Shown here: one piece after another, positions 49,095 to 59,968 of the stretch | Layout: each line of letters starts with the position of its first letter | Numbering within the stretch: position 1 is the first letter of the stretch | Source: Ancylostoma caninum | Taxonomy: Eukaryota > Nematoda > Chromadorea > Rhabditida > Ancylostomatidae | Direction: 5' to 3' | DNA length: 64,000 nt | NCBI GenBank assembly: GCA_037903475.1 | Contig: JBAJFG010000163.1 | Span: forward strand, 310,001-374,000 | Translations under genes and position numbers: made by a program | Notes under the pieces: generated by a model | Seen by the model: only the letters and a program-made list of their open reading frames with translations | Database searches by the model: none | What the model was told of the DNA's origin: nothing

Positions 49095-49694
49095 CGGCGC
49101 ACCCTTATCACATCGTTGGACCCGGCTCCAGGCGTTTCCCCACTTTTGGACGCCGGCGCACTCTTACCACATCGTTGGACCCGACTCCAGGCGGTTCCCC
49201 ACTTTTGGACGCCGGTGCACCCTTATCACATCGTTGGACACGACTCCAGGCGGTTCCCCACTTTTGGACGCCGGCGCACCGTTATCACACCGTTGGGTCC
49301 GACTTCAGACGTTTCACCACTTTTCGGCGCCGGCGCACCCTTATCACACCGTTGGATCCGACTCCAGGCGTTTCCCCACTTTTCGGCGCCGGCGCACCCT
49401 TATCACACCGTTGGACCCGACTCCAGACGTTTCCCCACTTTTGGACGCCGGCGCACCCTTATCACACTGTTGGATCCGACTCCAGGCGTTTCCCCACTTT
49501 TGGACGCCGGCGCACCCTTATCACACCATTGGACACGACTCCAGGCGTTTCCCCATTTTTGGACGCCGGCGCACCCTTATCACACTGTTGGATCCGACTC
49601 CAGGCGTTTCCCCACTTTTGGACGCCGGCGCACCCTTATCACACCCATGGATCCGACTCCAGGCGTTTTCCCACTTTTCGGCGCCGGGGCACCC
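49095..49694 (+). repeat. 59-bp minisatellite array 2 (about 10 units)
   Basis: The unit is CGCACCCTTATCACACCGTT, then GGACCCGACTCCAGGCG and TTTCCCCACTTTTGGACGCCGG. The period is 59 bp, for example TTGGACGCCG at 49441 and 49500. It is the inverted equivalent of the array at 38.2 kb. Units vary at a few positions and no unit contains a stop in any of the three plus frames, so three overlapping open frames (up to 238 codons) result. Confidence 0.97.
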
Positions 49695-50127
49695 TCCACA
49701 CCTCGGTGCACTCACCCCTCTCCACTTCCCCATCGTTTAGAGCTTCTCTTCGTTCTTTGAACTTCACCACACCCGTCCCTATCATCTTGTTGACCTCGTA
49801 ATCACCATCACTGACCAATCAGGGAATTTCGTTTCACACGCACACGTGACAGACGAAGTAAGCCCGTTATTATAAGTCATGATAGGATTTAGAATAACTC
49901 CTCTGCGAATCGAAATGAAGCCAAGGAACCATCATGTCAGTGAAAAAGGCGAATTTGAATTTGGAACGCGATAGCTCTGTTCGAAAGCAGTTTGCGTCAA
50001 TGCTATGGTGCACAAAGAAAGAACATTTCGGCCCTCATCATATCGGAAAATTTCGGCCGAATATCTCAATTCCAAGTTTAAGTTATAATGAAAAGTTCTG
50101 CCTTCAACATGCCACTGATGATATGTA

Positions 50128-50654
50128 TCAGGTTGCTGCGAAATTAATTGCCGAAATAGACAGCCTAGTTCAAAATGCTGTAACTCTGTTCAAACTCAAC
50201 TTCATTCATCAGAATAAAATCCTTCAGATTCTACACATCTCTGCCAACGATCCGGTAACTCACTTATACCTTTACATTAGAAACTGAGATCACAAGATTT
50301 TAAGAACTCTTGGAAGGCAATTTCAACATGCTCCAAATCAGGAAACTGCTGCTGACGCTGGTTTGCTTCGAGAGCCCCGGAACAGTGATAGTCGGTAGGG
50401 GAGAGGTCTGGAGAGTAAGGTGGGTGAGGGAGAACCTCGATGCCTAACTGCGTCAGTTTTTGCCGGGTGAGTTTTGAAGTGTGAAGCCTAGCGTTATCCT
50501 GGAGCAGGAGAGGCCCACCTCTGTCTACCACTGCCGGCCACATTTGTCGCAACTTTTCATACTCACAAATAGAAAATGACACAACTAGGACACAAAGTCG
50601 ACACATCCGGATGCAAAAAAGTTGACACATCCCGGGATATGCTAGATGTGTCAA
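50128..50654 (-). mobile_element. Truncated mariner-like element with transposase C-terminal part
   Basis: The left terminus TCAGGTTGCTGCGAAATTAA follows TA (50126-50127) and matches the element at 23.2 kb, as does the next segment (TGCTGTAACTCTGTTCAAAC). On the minus strand the frame 50654-50277 encodes LLQDNARLHTSKLTRQKL then LGIEVLPHPPYSPDLSPTDY, the conserved mariner catalytic region including the D34D-type second and third aspartates. The right end and the N-terminal transposase are missing, and sequence changes at about 50.57 kb into the GTGTC-rich repeat. It is inactive. The A. caninum mariner called bandit is a plausible relative. Confidence 0.88.
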
Positions 50655-51095
50655 CTTTGTAGTTTCCGCCGATTCTACATGAGTCTACTTTGTTAACCGG
50701 ATGTGTCTACCACCTTGGACTGACGCTCCACCATGTGTCCACTTTGTGTCCACCATGTGTTCACCTTGACTGCTGGTAGTGTCTACTTTTTGGTTGACAT
50801 GATAGTGTCCACCAAGGTGACGGGATGTGTCCATTTTGTGTCATGGTAGACTCTGCTTTGTATCATGGTATACTCCACTTTGTGTCATGGATGTATCCAC
50901 TACCTTTGCGCGCTAACTCCTGGTACTGTCCACCAAGGCTACCGGATGTGTCCACTTTGTGTCATGGTAGACTCCACTTTGTGTCATGGATGTATCCACT
51001 ACCTTTGCGCGCTAACTCCTGGTAGTGTCCACCAAGAGCACGGGATGTGTCCATTTTGTGTCATGGTAGACCCCACCTTTTGTCGTGGATATGCT
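50580..51095 (+). repeat. Tandem GTGTCCAC-rich repeat
   Basis: A higher-order repeat is built from GGATGTGTCCACTTTGTGTC, ATGGTAGACTCC, GGATGTATCCACTACCTTTG and TGGTAGTGTCCACCAAG. Two near-complete units start at about 50822 and 50944, and a third partial one at about 51045. A related partial unit is at about 54270-54345. Open frames here (50825-51128) are by-products of the repeat. Confidence 0.9.
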
Positions 51096-51296
51096 CACCT
51101 TAACAAATTTTATTTTTATTATTGTTAATTATTTTTGTTCCACACCCTCTCGGCCCATAGTTTTTTGTAATAGAATAAGAGGAGGGCGCAGTTCACTGGG
51201 AATGGCAGAGGTGAATCTACAGCAACAGTATGATGTCCATGCAGTCAGAAGAGAGAGACGCCAGGTGGCGGGTCTGCAATGGTGTGATGAGGGCTC

Positions 51297-51834
51297 CTAA
51301 GCTGAGAAGTGATGGAAAAACGGTTCCTTTGATGAGTGGTGGGTGCAAAGACGCCTCCGAATGGTTTCAACGGTTCCACTAATGGGTTAGGGGTGTGAGG
51401 AGACCTACAGTGCGGTATATGCAGAGAAACGGTCTCACTAGCACTGAAATAGACGACAGCATCACGTACTGAGAACCATGCAGAGGAAATGGTCAACGAA
51501 TGTGTGAACAGTTTACACATGAAATTTTACATGTCCGGTTTATTAACAGAAAAAAGTGAGATTCCATTTGGTGACAGGAACCAATAGAAAAAACAAGAAC
51601 AACATGACCATGCGGAAGGAGGAAATAGCACAACAGCACAGAAGTCAACAAATATAACACAAAAATCAAAGCGACTCAATAATACAAGCAAACAGAGGTC
51701 AATGCTCCAACAGTATTGAAGGAAATTTCCTCCTTCACAAGATCTTTCTATCCGTGAGCAATGAAAAAGTGACTCATTGAAGTAGTCGTCACCCAACAAA
51801 ATACGGAGTAATATGGTAGCAAAACACATAACAA
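51297..51834 (-). other. 3' flank module of copy A
   Basis: Shared with 55373-55930 and 63645-64000. The minus strand carries AATAAA where GGTTTATTAACAG is read on plus, suggesting a conserved 3' UTR and poly(A) site. The minus frame 51245-51520 contains NRFSITSQLRSPHHT, similar to NHFSTTSQLRNTNNT at 59.4 and 59.8 kb and NHFHITSQLRTPTAD at 63.6 kb. Whether that segment is coding is unclear. Confidence 0.45.
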
Positions 51835-53863
51835 TTAGTTCGCATAGCAGAATGTATACAGTCTCTCAGGCTTTTGACAGAAGGAGTGGTGATTCAAATT
51901 TGACCTTGGACGATTAGAATTATTTCGCGGACTCTTGTCGTTAGAACTTTCCTCGGTCTGAAGAACAATATGATTTCTTTGCTTGAAGAAATTAGGACCA
52001 CGGATATCCTGAAAAAACAAGTATTGCTACATACAATTACAAGACCACAATACGTCTACTGACCAATCCTTTTGGTTAGCTTCTTTAGCTCTGACTGATT
52101 CCTTTTTCTATTGTCGGCAGAAAAAAGCCCAATCTTCACCAACATTCTCTCCAGAATTTTCTTCTGTGGACAACCACGTCCCTGAGAGATGCAACTGGTT
52201 ACGCATGTTAAAGAACCTGCAAAAATGCACGGATCAAACACCAGAGCAGACAAGGATGCAAAAACTCACAAGAATCTCTTGACCTGCTCAGGTACTGTAG
52301 CACCAATGATTTTTGCGTAATGTTCCTTGATGACATTGTTTTGCAAGCCAGCTGCTCTAACCTGTACCTGCAGAACGAAGTATCGCAGAAGATGGGAACA
52401 ACTCAATGTACAATGTCCGCACCAAGTTCTAATTTTCAACTGAACATTCAGAACGTTCATATGCCTTCTTTTCGTTTAAGTGTTATAAGTCACGTCAAAT
52501 TAGCGACCTACAGAGAAAACCAAGGGTCTGGAACCGCAATGGAGTGGGGTGGCATATTTTCTGTGATCAACTCTCGATTTTCCCTCCGAACGCTGAGATT
52601 TGGTCTATGCATCACTGCGTTCCCGTGAGTTATAGACCTGGGACGAAAAGAATGCAAATATACGTCCTCAACATTCATTGTGAAAAAAGTCGCTATTGTA
52701 TGTCAACCTACGCCTAGTGGAGATAGCGAAGTCTGCTGAAATTTAAATCCCTTTTTTCGTCTCATGATCCACTGTAAAGATGGCGTGTCGATCCAGATGT
52801 AAGCTGAAACTGTATGTTGGATTCCCAAACAAATCAAAAGCCAAATACACTAAGAACTGAGTTCGATCTTCCTTCTGGCAAGCTGTGTGTATTAAGATAC
52901 TTGATGGCTCAGCTTTCTTTTTTGAAATGTCGTGCCTACCATCATGGCGGCTACGTTGTTTTCGTGGTCAATCTTCACCAGTATTTGTGAAGTCGCATGA
53001 CGACCACCAACGATTGCCTGAGCGCAACCTCAGCATCATCCTGAGTGCTTTTATTTAATAACAGTGGACGAGGATCATTTTACCACCATCATAGAATAAA
53101 TAACATACATTGTTACTGTTTTTCGAGACCAAAACGTCAACTCTTTCCTTTAAGTTGGATAAACTTCGATCCGTCAGTTTTCTTCCCACCAGACCCTTCA
53201 AATATAATTCTCTGTTTCGAATTTTCTTCAAAAATTTGAATAGTTAATCTACAATGTGTGGCCAGTTAAAACAGTGTGATCATGCATAAATTTCAGCAAT
53301 GTGGGACCATTGATGGAACACCTCTACAGGTACCTGTACAGATAATTTGATATTCCACAATCGTGTTGTAGGGTGATGTAGTCACCAATGCCGATGAAAC
53401 TATATGCTGTACGATGAACGCTGGCTCCTTCTCGTCGACTAGTTTTGTTGACACTGCCTCCGGGCAGTCCATACAAAAACATCTAAACATAAAAGGAGGC
53501 AAATTCTAATAGAGCAGCATTAGCGCAGGCTAGATGTATTCATCTCGATTTCACTGGATTTCAACGGAATGTCCGCTCCGTACTTAGAGCTTCACTAACG
53601 ACAGCTTGTGGACTTGTGGATCCCTATAGCACGTGTACATTTCGATCTCCTGAAATCATGCATAAATCATAGTCAGTCACAAATTGAAGTTACCATAACT
53701 ATACAATATTTTCTCTGAGATCCTTGCTGGTCTCAACTAGAGGGGTTTCCCCAGACCTCCCATTGATATCATTGATATCAGCGAGCGGCAGAGATTTCTT
53801 TCCAGAATCGATAACTGGGCTTTATGTAATTGTTTCAGCAGTTGGCACCTTGCCCAATCGCGG
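51835..53863 (-). pseudogene. Array gene family, copy A (exons on minus)
   Basis: I do not recognise this family. Candidate exons reading down the minus strand: 53863 downward, after the acceptor TTTCAG (RDWARCQLLKQL, soon off-frame); 53482 downward, after TGTTTAG (RREGASVHRTAYSFIGIG); about 52215-52070, after TTTGCAG and ending ATTG|GTCAGTAG (MRN..LHLS..EENSGENV, then a frameshift before RNQSELKK); and 52008-51835, after TTTTTTCAG, ending in TAA (DIRGPNFFKQ...). An AATAAA signal follows at about 51540. The shared splice layout with copies B and C suggests a real ancestral gene. The frameshifts suggest this copy is decayed. Confidence 0.45.
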
Positions 53864-54967
53864 CTGAAATTGGAAAGTCTTCACACACTTGTAGCATAAC
53901 CAATGCAAACTGAACAGTAACCGAGTATAGACAAGTTTATAAGCCGTCGATGTGTCTGATTCTGAACCAAACTGTGTTGCCGTGACGGTGGAATCATCAA
54001 ACTTTTCTATTTACGGTGGTCAGCCGACGTTGACAACAACACACCTTTGCAGCAGGCTAGGAATGGTAAATTACTGAGCAATATGTAGAAATTATAAAAC
54101 ATATCATACGATATCGAACGTGACTACGAAGTGCCCTCGAATTACGTAATATGAGGTAAACATTTATTAGTATTAGATTAATATTAATGGACCTACAAAA
54201 TGCTAAATACTCAAAGATGCTCCGAAAACATCATCTACGAAGAATCCACTACCTGTACACTGTGACCCCTGATAGTGTCCACCAAGACCACGGGATGTGT
54301 CCACTTTGTGTCTTGGTAGGCTCCACTTTCTTTGCTGGATTTGTTCACTCACCTCATGTAGAGTCCGCTTTGGGAGCTGTTCGCCAATTTCACTCAATAT
54401 TTTTCCTATTTTAATCGGAGTTACCTTTGTACCAGGGACACCCTTCCATGAATTTTTACCGGTGTTTCCCAAGGTTTATCCAACATCCTAGACTTTTGGC
54501 TTAATATCTCTTTTCCTTGAGTCAGTGAATAAGTCAGAATAACGTCAACACTAGCAATTCTAATAAAGAGGTAGGCATTTAGCATAGACTACGTTGCCAT
54601 ATATAATATTAATCGGTGTGCTTTGTCTGCTTGCGTGTGCCATCATGAGAAAAAACCAACCACATCGTTACAAGTAGCCTGTTATGTGTGAAAGTTTGCA
54701 AATTTTTAATTTTACTTCGATTCACAGCTGATTCCAGGACAGTGAAAATGAATGAGATGGTCTGTTATTATCAAGCCATATAAAATGCAAGATGTGGATT
54801 GGTGTGTTTAAGAGTGGAAAGGAGGCCAGATTGAAGCGAAACAGCAAGGATGAGAGGAGCGTAGGTGGCAGTTTAGAGAAGAGCGGTAGAACGTGGGATG
54901 TCCATGTCGTCAGGAAAGGGAGAGACATCACGTGGCGGTCCTAGAGTGGAGTGATGGGTATTCTTAA

Positions 54968-55371
54968 AGGCAGAGGGTCACTTCGTTCTGCCTGTTGGAT
55001 TTACCAACATATTCTAGACCTCATCATGTTGATCCCTGGGATGTACATCAACAGGCACAGAAGCGACGAAATCCCCATTTTTGAAGGGCTCGAACTGGAT
55101 AAAAATTTGGAGCCCGGAGGCGGATCGCTCCAAGCTGTGCTGGCTGCCTGCCACGGCTGCCGCGTCGGTCAACGAGTCTTGGCGTGTCCAATCGATAGGA
55201 TCAACGGCTTCACATGCCAACTCGGGTTGGCAAACTGTTACAGATCCCGTCCTGGAAGACGAGTTTATAGACCATTCTGAGACAATTTATGTATACCCTT
55301 GGAACCATCGCGTCGAGTAAATGCAGAATGTGCTCTTAGCTGAACTACGAAAACGAGGTGGACCCCTGCCT
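54968..55371 (+). mobile_element. TTAA-target nonautonomous element, copy 2
   Basis: The left end AGGCAGAGGGTCACTTCG is diverged, while the right end GAGGTGGACCCCTGCCT is well kept. TTAA lies on both sides (54964-54967 and 55372-55375). It is 404 bp and homologous, in the opposite orientation, to 18989-19404. It interrupts an array unit: the flanks join as GGGTATTC-TTAA-GCTGAGAAG, and the equivalent unoccupied site in copy A reads GGGCTCCTAAGCTGAGAAG at about 51290-51308. The interior frames are not recognisable. Confidence 0.9.
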
Positions 55372-56600
55372 TTAAGCTGAGAAGAGGTGGAAGGCGGTTC
55401 CTTTAATTGGTGGTGGGTGCGAAGGCGCCTCCGAACGGTTCCAACGTTTCCACTAATGGGTGAAGGGTGTAAGGGGACCTACGGTGATATATATGTAGAG
55501 AAACGGGTTCGCTTAAAGTGAAGAAGAATACAGCATCAACTAGTGAAAACGATGCAAAGGAAATGGTCCACAAATGTGTGATCGGTAAAAAGTTTAAACA
55601 TACAATTCTTTATGTCTGGTTTATTAACAGAGTGAATGTGAGATTCCGTTTGGGAATAGGAATAAACGAAAAGAAACAACAGCATGACCATTCGGAACGA
55701 TTAAATGGCACTATAGCATAGCAGTCGACAAATATAGCACAAAAGTCGAAACGACTCAATAATACAAGAAAACAGTGGCCAATGCTTCACCAGTATTGAC
55801 GTAAATTTCTTCCATTAGAAGATCTTTCTATTCGAGAACAATGGAAGAGTCATCCTTTAAATTACTCGTCATCCAACAAAATACGAAGTAATATGGTAGT
55901 AAAAAACGTATTACAGTTAATTCGCAGAATGTATGAAGTCTCTCATGCGTCTGATATAAGGAGTGGTGATTCAGATGTGACCTTGGTGAAATGATTAGAA
56001 CTACTTACTCTTGTCGTTCTAGAACTTTCCTCGGCATTTGAAGCACGGATAACCTTAAAAAACAAGCACTGCTTCATACAATTACAAGTCCACAATCGTC
56101 TACTGACCAGGGTTGGATTAGTTGAATTTTCTGTTTGCGAATTTTGATCTGCCTCCTGGCTCGTCCCATGCTCTGCTAAGCGTCTGCTTGCTGTAGTTGT
56201 GTCGACCTCCTTAGGAAACGAATTGAGTCTTGCTTGCAAGTGGGCATAGAATGACGACGGATCCGGAAATACGTCCGTTCACCGATTCTGTCTTTCTCCC
56301 TACTGATAGTCAGTGTCCAGAGAGCACACGGGAGCGTCTTAATACCAGAAGCTCCGCTTCAGTTGGAATGTCTGTAGGGTACGAATAGATGTCAACGATG
56401 TCTGCACGTTGATGTGTGCAGCTCTTGGTGATTCGAATCTCTTTGACGGATTTGGTGTCGCTGTGATATCGCCCTGATCTAGTAGGGGTTTTCTGCTTCT
56501 TGGCAGATTGATTCAGGGCTAGTAAGTAGCCTTAATGCTGCTCCTCTATACATCGAACAATGTGAAAAATCATACGCTGTACAATTTTTTAATAAATTAC

Positions 56601-56663
56601 GCATGAGATGATTCCTACCACGATACCCATCACAAGAAATGTGAAAACTAGGCTTGAAAACAT
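56601..56663 (-). CDS. Possible signal-peptide exon of array family
   Basis: ATG at 56663-56661 on minus opens 21 codons rich in Val, Ile, Phe and Leu, followed by a GTAATTT donor. The equivalent in copy C (60322-60260) keeps the hydrophobic frame but has a stop as its third codon (ATG TTT TGA), so that copy is dead. This is the best evidence that copies encoded secreted or membrane-anchored products. Confidence 0.4.
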
Positions 56664-57245
56664 GATTGCGTTGCTCGGTTCGCGTTCAGATTCCTCGCAT
56701 GACCTTGCTGGAGAACCTCCAATCCTCGTACTTATTCAAAGGATTCATTACATTCGTCAGCCTAACAAAAAGAAACAAAGTATATCATGAAACACTCGCC
56801 GAATTCCTTCCTTTACGTAAGCTGTTCATGAATATGCACAATCTCCTCTCTATTACGTATGACTGACTTTTGAAAAGGAAGGATTAGTTTCCAGAAATGT
56901 TCACCAAAGCTTTGTTTTGAGAGTTCACGTGAATGTAGTGGTCGATGTTGAATGAACAATGCAATAGTGATGAGTCACTGCTGAAGCAGATAAATCGGCG
57001 CTTCATTGAGTCGAAATAGTAAAGAAAGGAACGCGATGCAATGTTGCTGACGATAGCCTGAACGGACTCGAAAGCATTACGGTTCCATCCGTACAAACAG
57101 AAATCCTTATGGGAAATAACGGAATTGTCGGAATACTACCGCTGTCGAACACAAGGATCGCGAGTGCAGAATGCTACCGAGTTGCGCAGGCGATCTGAAC
57201 ATTTTATGCAGATGTATATATCATTGTGACTTGGCATCCAATTTA

Positions 57246-58122
57246 TTAGGGTGGTGAGAAGGTCTTGAGCCGTTTGGGACTTTTTTGTGCTTTATTTTAT
57301 TACTCAGCACACAGTGGAATTTGCTCAACAATATAATAGCCATAGTTAGTCACTGCAGTGTCCCACCTAATGGGCAGGTCAGCGGTCCCCTTTTCCCAGG
57401 AATGGGAAGACTGGGAGCCAAAGAATTCGCTGACAACATGGTCAACTTTGGCGGATTTTTTCTTGACTTGACTTGAAATGTCTTGAAAGAGCAAAATAAG
57501 TGGTAGTCAGAAGGGGCAACGTCAGGAGAATAGGGTGAGTGAGAAACCGTAACCCAGCCCAGCTCCGCCAATTTTCACCGGTCTTTTTAGCTATTTTATG
57601 CCTACCCTCATCATGGCGTAGGTGTACAAGAAACTCGTTTCGACCATTTTTCTCAAACAGCATCCGCGACTCTCTGGAGCTGATTGGCGTATGTGTTACC
57701 GGTGACTGTGTGTGTTTGCGGGAGCCGCTCATAATACAATATTTCTAGCGGATTCCGGAAGTGGTAAAGGAGACAGATGTTTGGGTGGGGGTGCGATTAA
57801 GCCGGTCTTCTACTTCACGGAACCACATGGCACGGTGCGTTTTAAAATCGTAGAGGACTCGTCTCTCATCTCCAATAATTAGGTATTCTAGAAACGCCTT
57901 TCGATGTGGACAGAGCAGGAAAAACTGATTTTGGCTAAGGGGACCTCTCGTGGAACTGACGTCGTAATTGAAGTTGAGGAGGGCAATTTGGCTATATATG
58001 CCTATTATGGAGAAGCCCAAGTTTGTCTACAAAAAGCACGTGGTAGGTCATGGATACCGATCAATAAGCAAAAGTTCTGGAACTTTTGTAAAAGTCGGCT
58101 CAAGGCTTTCTTACCACCCTAA
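57246..58122 (-). mobile_element. Mariner-like element inserted in array copy B
   Basis: The termini TTAGGGTGGTGAGAAGGTCT and, reversed, TTAGGGTGGTAAGAAAGCCT are inverted repeats. TA flanks lie at 57244-57245 and 58123-58124. It is 877 bp. The minus strand contains transposase fragments: GDERRVLYDFKTHRAMWFRE near 57.85 kb and, in another frame, SPYSPDVAPSDYHLFCSF near 57.5 kb, the conserved mariner block containing the third catalytic Asp. Frameshifts separate them. The inverted-repeat sequence differs from the 23.2/50.1 kb lineage, so it is a separate mariner family. Confidence 0.92.
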
Positions 58123-58936
58123 TAGAATCCTTTTTATGTAAGAATCCGCAGCTGAAAATCCGTTGGTGGAGTCAGGATAGAGCTTCAATCATCTTTCGTG
58201 CTGCAAAGTTAATACTCTTCCTACGAAATCATATTTTTACAGGAATACTGACTTGGTTCGGTTAATCGCCCAGATGTAATGAGGGAGGAGTGAAGAGCTG
58301 TATCGGCATCCACGCTCATATCATTTGGTATAGATTCGGCCAAAGAATGAAGTTTCTGTTCTTCCCTTGAGATATCACGAGATTCCTCGTAACTCATACA
58401 AGTCCTTAGTATCCGCTGATCGATCCGTTTGAACAGGCTGAACCTGCTCCTTAACTCCAGCGTCACGTTGAACAGCCATCTGTGAAACTGTGTCACCAAT
58501 TGGCACCTTGCCCAATCGGAGCTGAGGTTGAATTTTCTTCACATAATGGTAATGAAATCAAAGGAAACTGACCAGTAACTGAGTATAAAAATATAATCAC
58601 GCTGTGTCGCCTTCGGAGCAGTCTAGAGATGGTAAATATTTAATTGAGCAATATGTCGAAAGTATGTATAAAACATATCATACGATATGGAACGTCACTA
58701 CGGAGTACCTTTAAATGAAGAAATTTGAGGCAAAAATTTATTAACACTGAACAGATAAACCTGCGAAATACTGAATAACAGAAAGATATTCATTCATACA
58801 TACAATATCACCTATGAAAAAAACTCGCACCACCTACGAAAAAAACTCGCACCGTATTGCGAACACAATGAAGCCCCTTTCGTTGGGACCAATTTACAAT
58901 AAGCAGATACACTCATCTACTTCACTGGCATCGGAC

Positions 58937-59125
58937 TCAAGTGTTGTTTGGATCGTAATTCAGGAACAAATAGATGTAGTCTAATATACGAGAAGAGTGC
59001 AAGATTTTAATCAGGAACCGAAAAAAATCCTGATCACCTTCACATGAGCTTCGAAGAGGAGTTAATGAATCGGGGACGGAAACATATCTAACGTGCACAT
59101 TAACGCTACAATTCAATTCGCTCAA
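58937..59125 (-). pseudogene. SSCEGDQ segment, copy 1
   Basis: The minus frame contains LRSSCEGDQDFFRFLIKIL. It is repeated as LQSSCEGDQKIFQYLIQIL at 61537-61734 and as a stop-containing SSCEGDQEFF.FLIKIL near 63.28 kb. A GTAAGTTCC donor-like site lies just upstream at about 59167-59175 (minus) and recurs near 63445. Conservation of the peptide across three diverged units is suggestive of past coding constraint. The product is unknown. Confidence 0.35.
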
Positions 59126-59224
59126 CTAAAACTTTTCTAATGATCTTCACCTCTTTCCTCTCTTACTGGAACTTACATATCTCACAATCCTTTTGCGTAA
59201 AAATATCTTTAGAATTTGAATGAA

Positions 59225-59968
59225 TTTGAATGTGAGAAAGAGTATCTTTAGCGACCATTGGTGCCCGGATTTTCGCACAAAAGACATCATATTGACCATT
59301 ACAACCAGAAGTGTTTAGGAATCTGAGATTTCCGCAGTGGTGTTGTTGGTGTTCCTAAGCTGGGAAGTGGTGGAAAAATGGTTTCCTCGATGGCTGACAG
59401 GTGCGAAGGAGCCTACGAAAGATTTCAACAATCTAAGCCTGAGAAAAATACAGGACGTATAATTACAACAAATTTTAACGATTGATAAACTAGAAAACAA
59501 GAGTTACTACATATTACATATATATTACAAGTCCACGATCCCTCTACTGACCAATCCATTTCGTTGACTTCTTCAGCACTGACCGATTCCGTATCTTTTG
59601 AATGTGAGAAAGAGTATCTTTTGCGACCATTAGTGCCCGGGTTTTCGCACAAAAGACATCATATTGACCATTACAACCAGAAGTGTTTAGGAATCTGAGA
59701 TTTCCGCAGTGGTGTTATTGGTGTTCCTAAGCTGGGAAGTGGTGGAAAAATGGTTTCCTCGATGGCTGACAGGTGCGAAGGAGCCTACGAAAGATTTCAA
59801 CAATCTAAGCCTGAGAAAAATACAGGACGTATAATTACAACAAATTTTAACGATTGGTAAACTAGAAAACAAGAGTTACTACATATTACATATATATTAC
59901 AAGTCCACGATCCCTCTACTGACCAATCCATTTCGTTGACTTCTTCAGCACTGACCGATTCCGTATCC
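59225..59968. repeat. 372-bp tandem duplication inside array copy C
   Basis: Bases 59225-59596 and 59597-59968 are adjacent copies differing at only a few positions (for example ATCTTTAGCGACCATTGG versus ATCTTTTGCGACCATTAG). Both begin TTTGAATGTGAGAAAG. The low divergence makes this much younger than the unit-level duplication. Confidence 0.95.

Larger units (their letters stand above)
55943..58521 (-). pseudogene. Array gene family, copy B
   Basis: Minus-strand segments: 58521-58221, after the acceptor CAACCTCAG, frame SDWARCQLVTQFHRWLFNV and onward, open for about 90 codons. Then a mariner insertion (58122-57246). Then 56663-56601, MFSSLVFTFLVMGIVVGIIS, a 21-residue hydrophobic segment like a signal peptide or membrane anchor, ending at GTAATTT. 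Then about 56235-56108 (SRRLAEHGTSQEADQNSQ) ending at GTCAGTAG, and a further segment near 56055-56007 ending GAGTAAGT. The ATG-hydrophobic exon could start a gene whose later exons are those below 56.3 kb, while the DWARCQL exon belongs to the next gene upstream. Function unknown. Confidence 0.4.

Noticed and set aside
49085..49801. Long plus-strand open frames of up to 238 codons
   Set aside because: They lie entirely on the 59-bp minisatellite; all three frames are open because the unit lacks stops, so length is not evidence of coding.
50825..51128. Cysteine-rich repetitive frames
   Set aside because: Produced by the GTGTCCAC tandem repeat.
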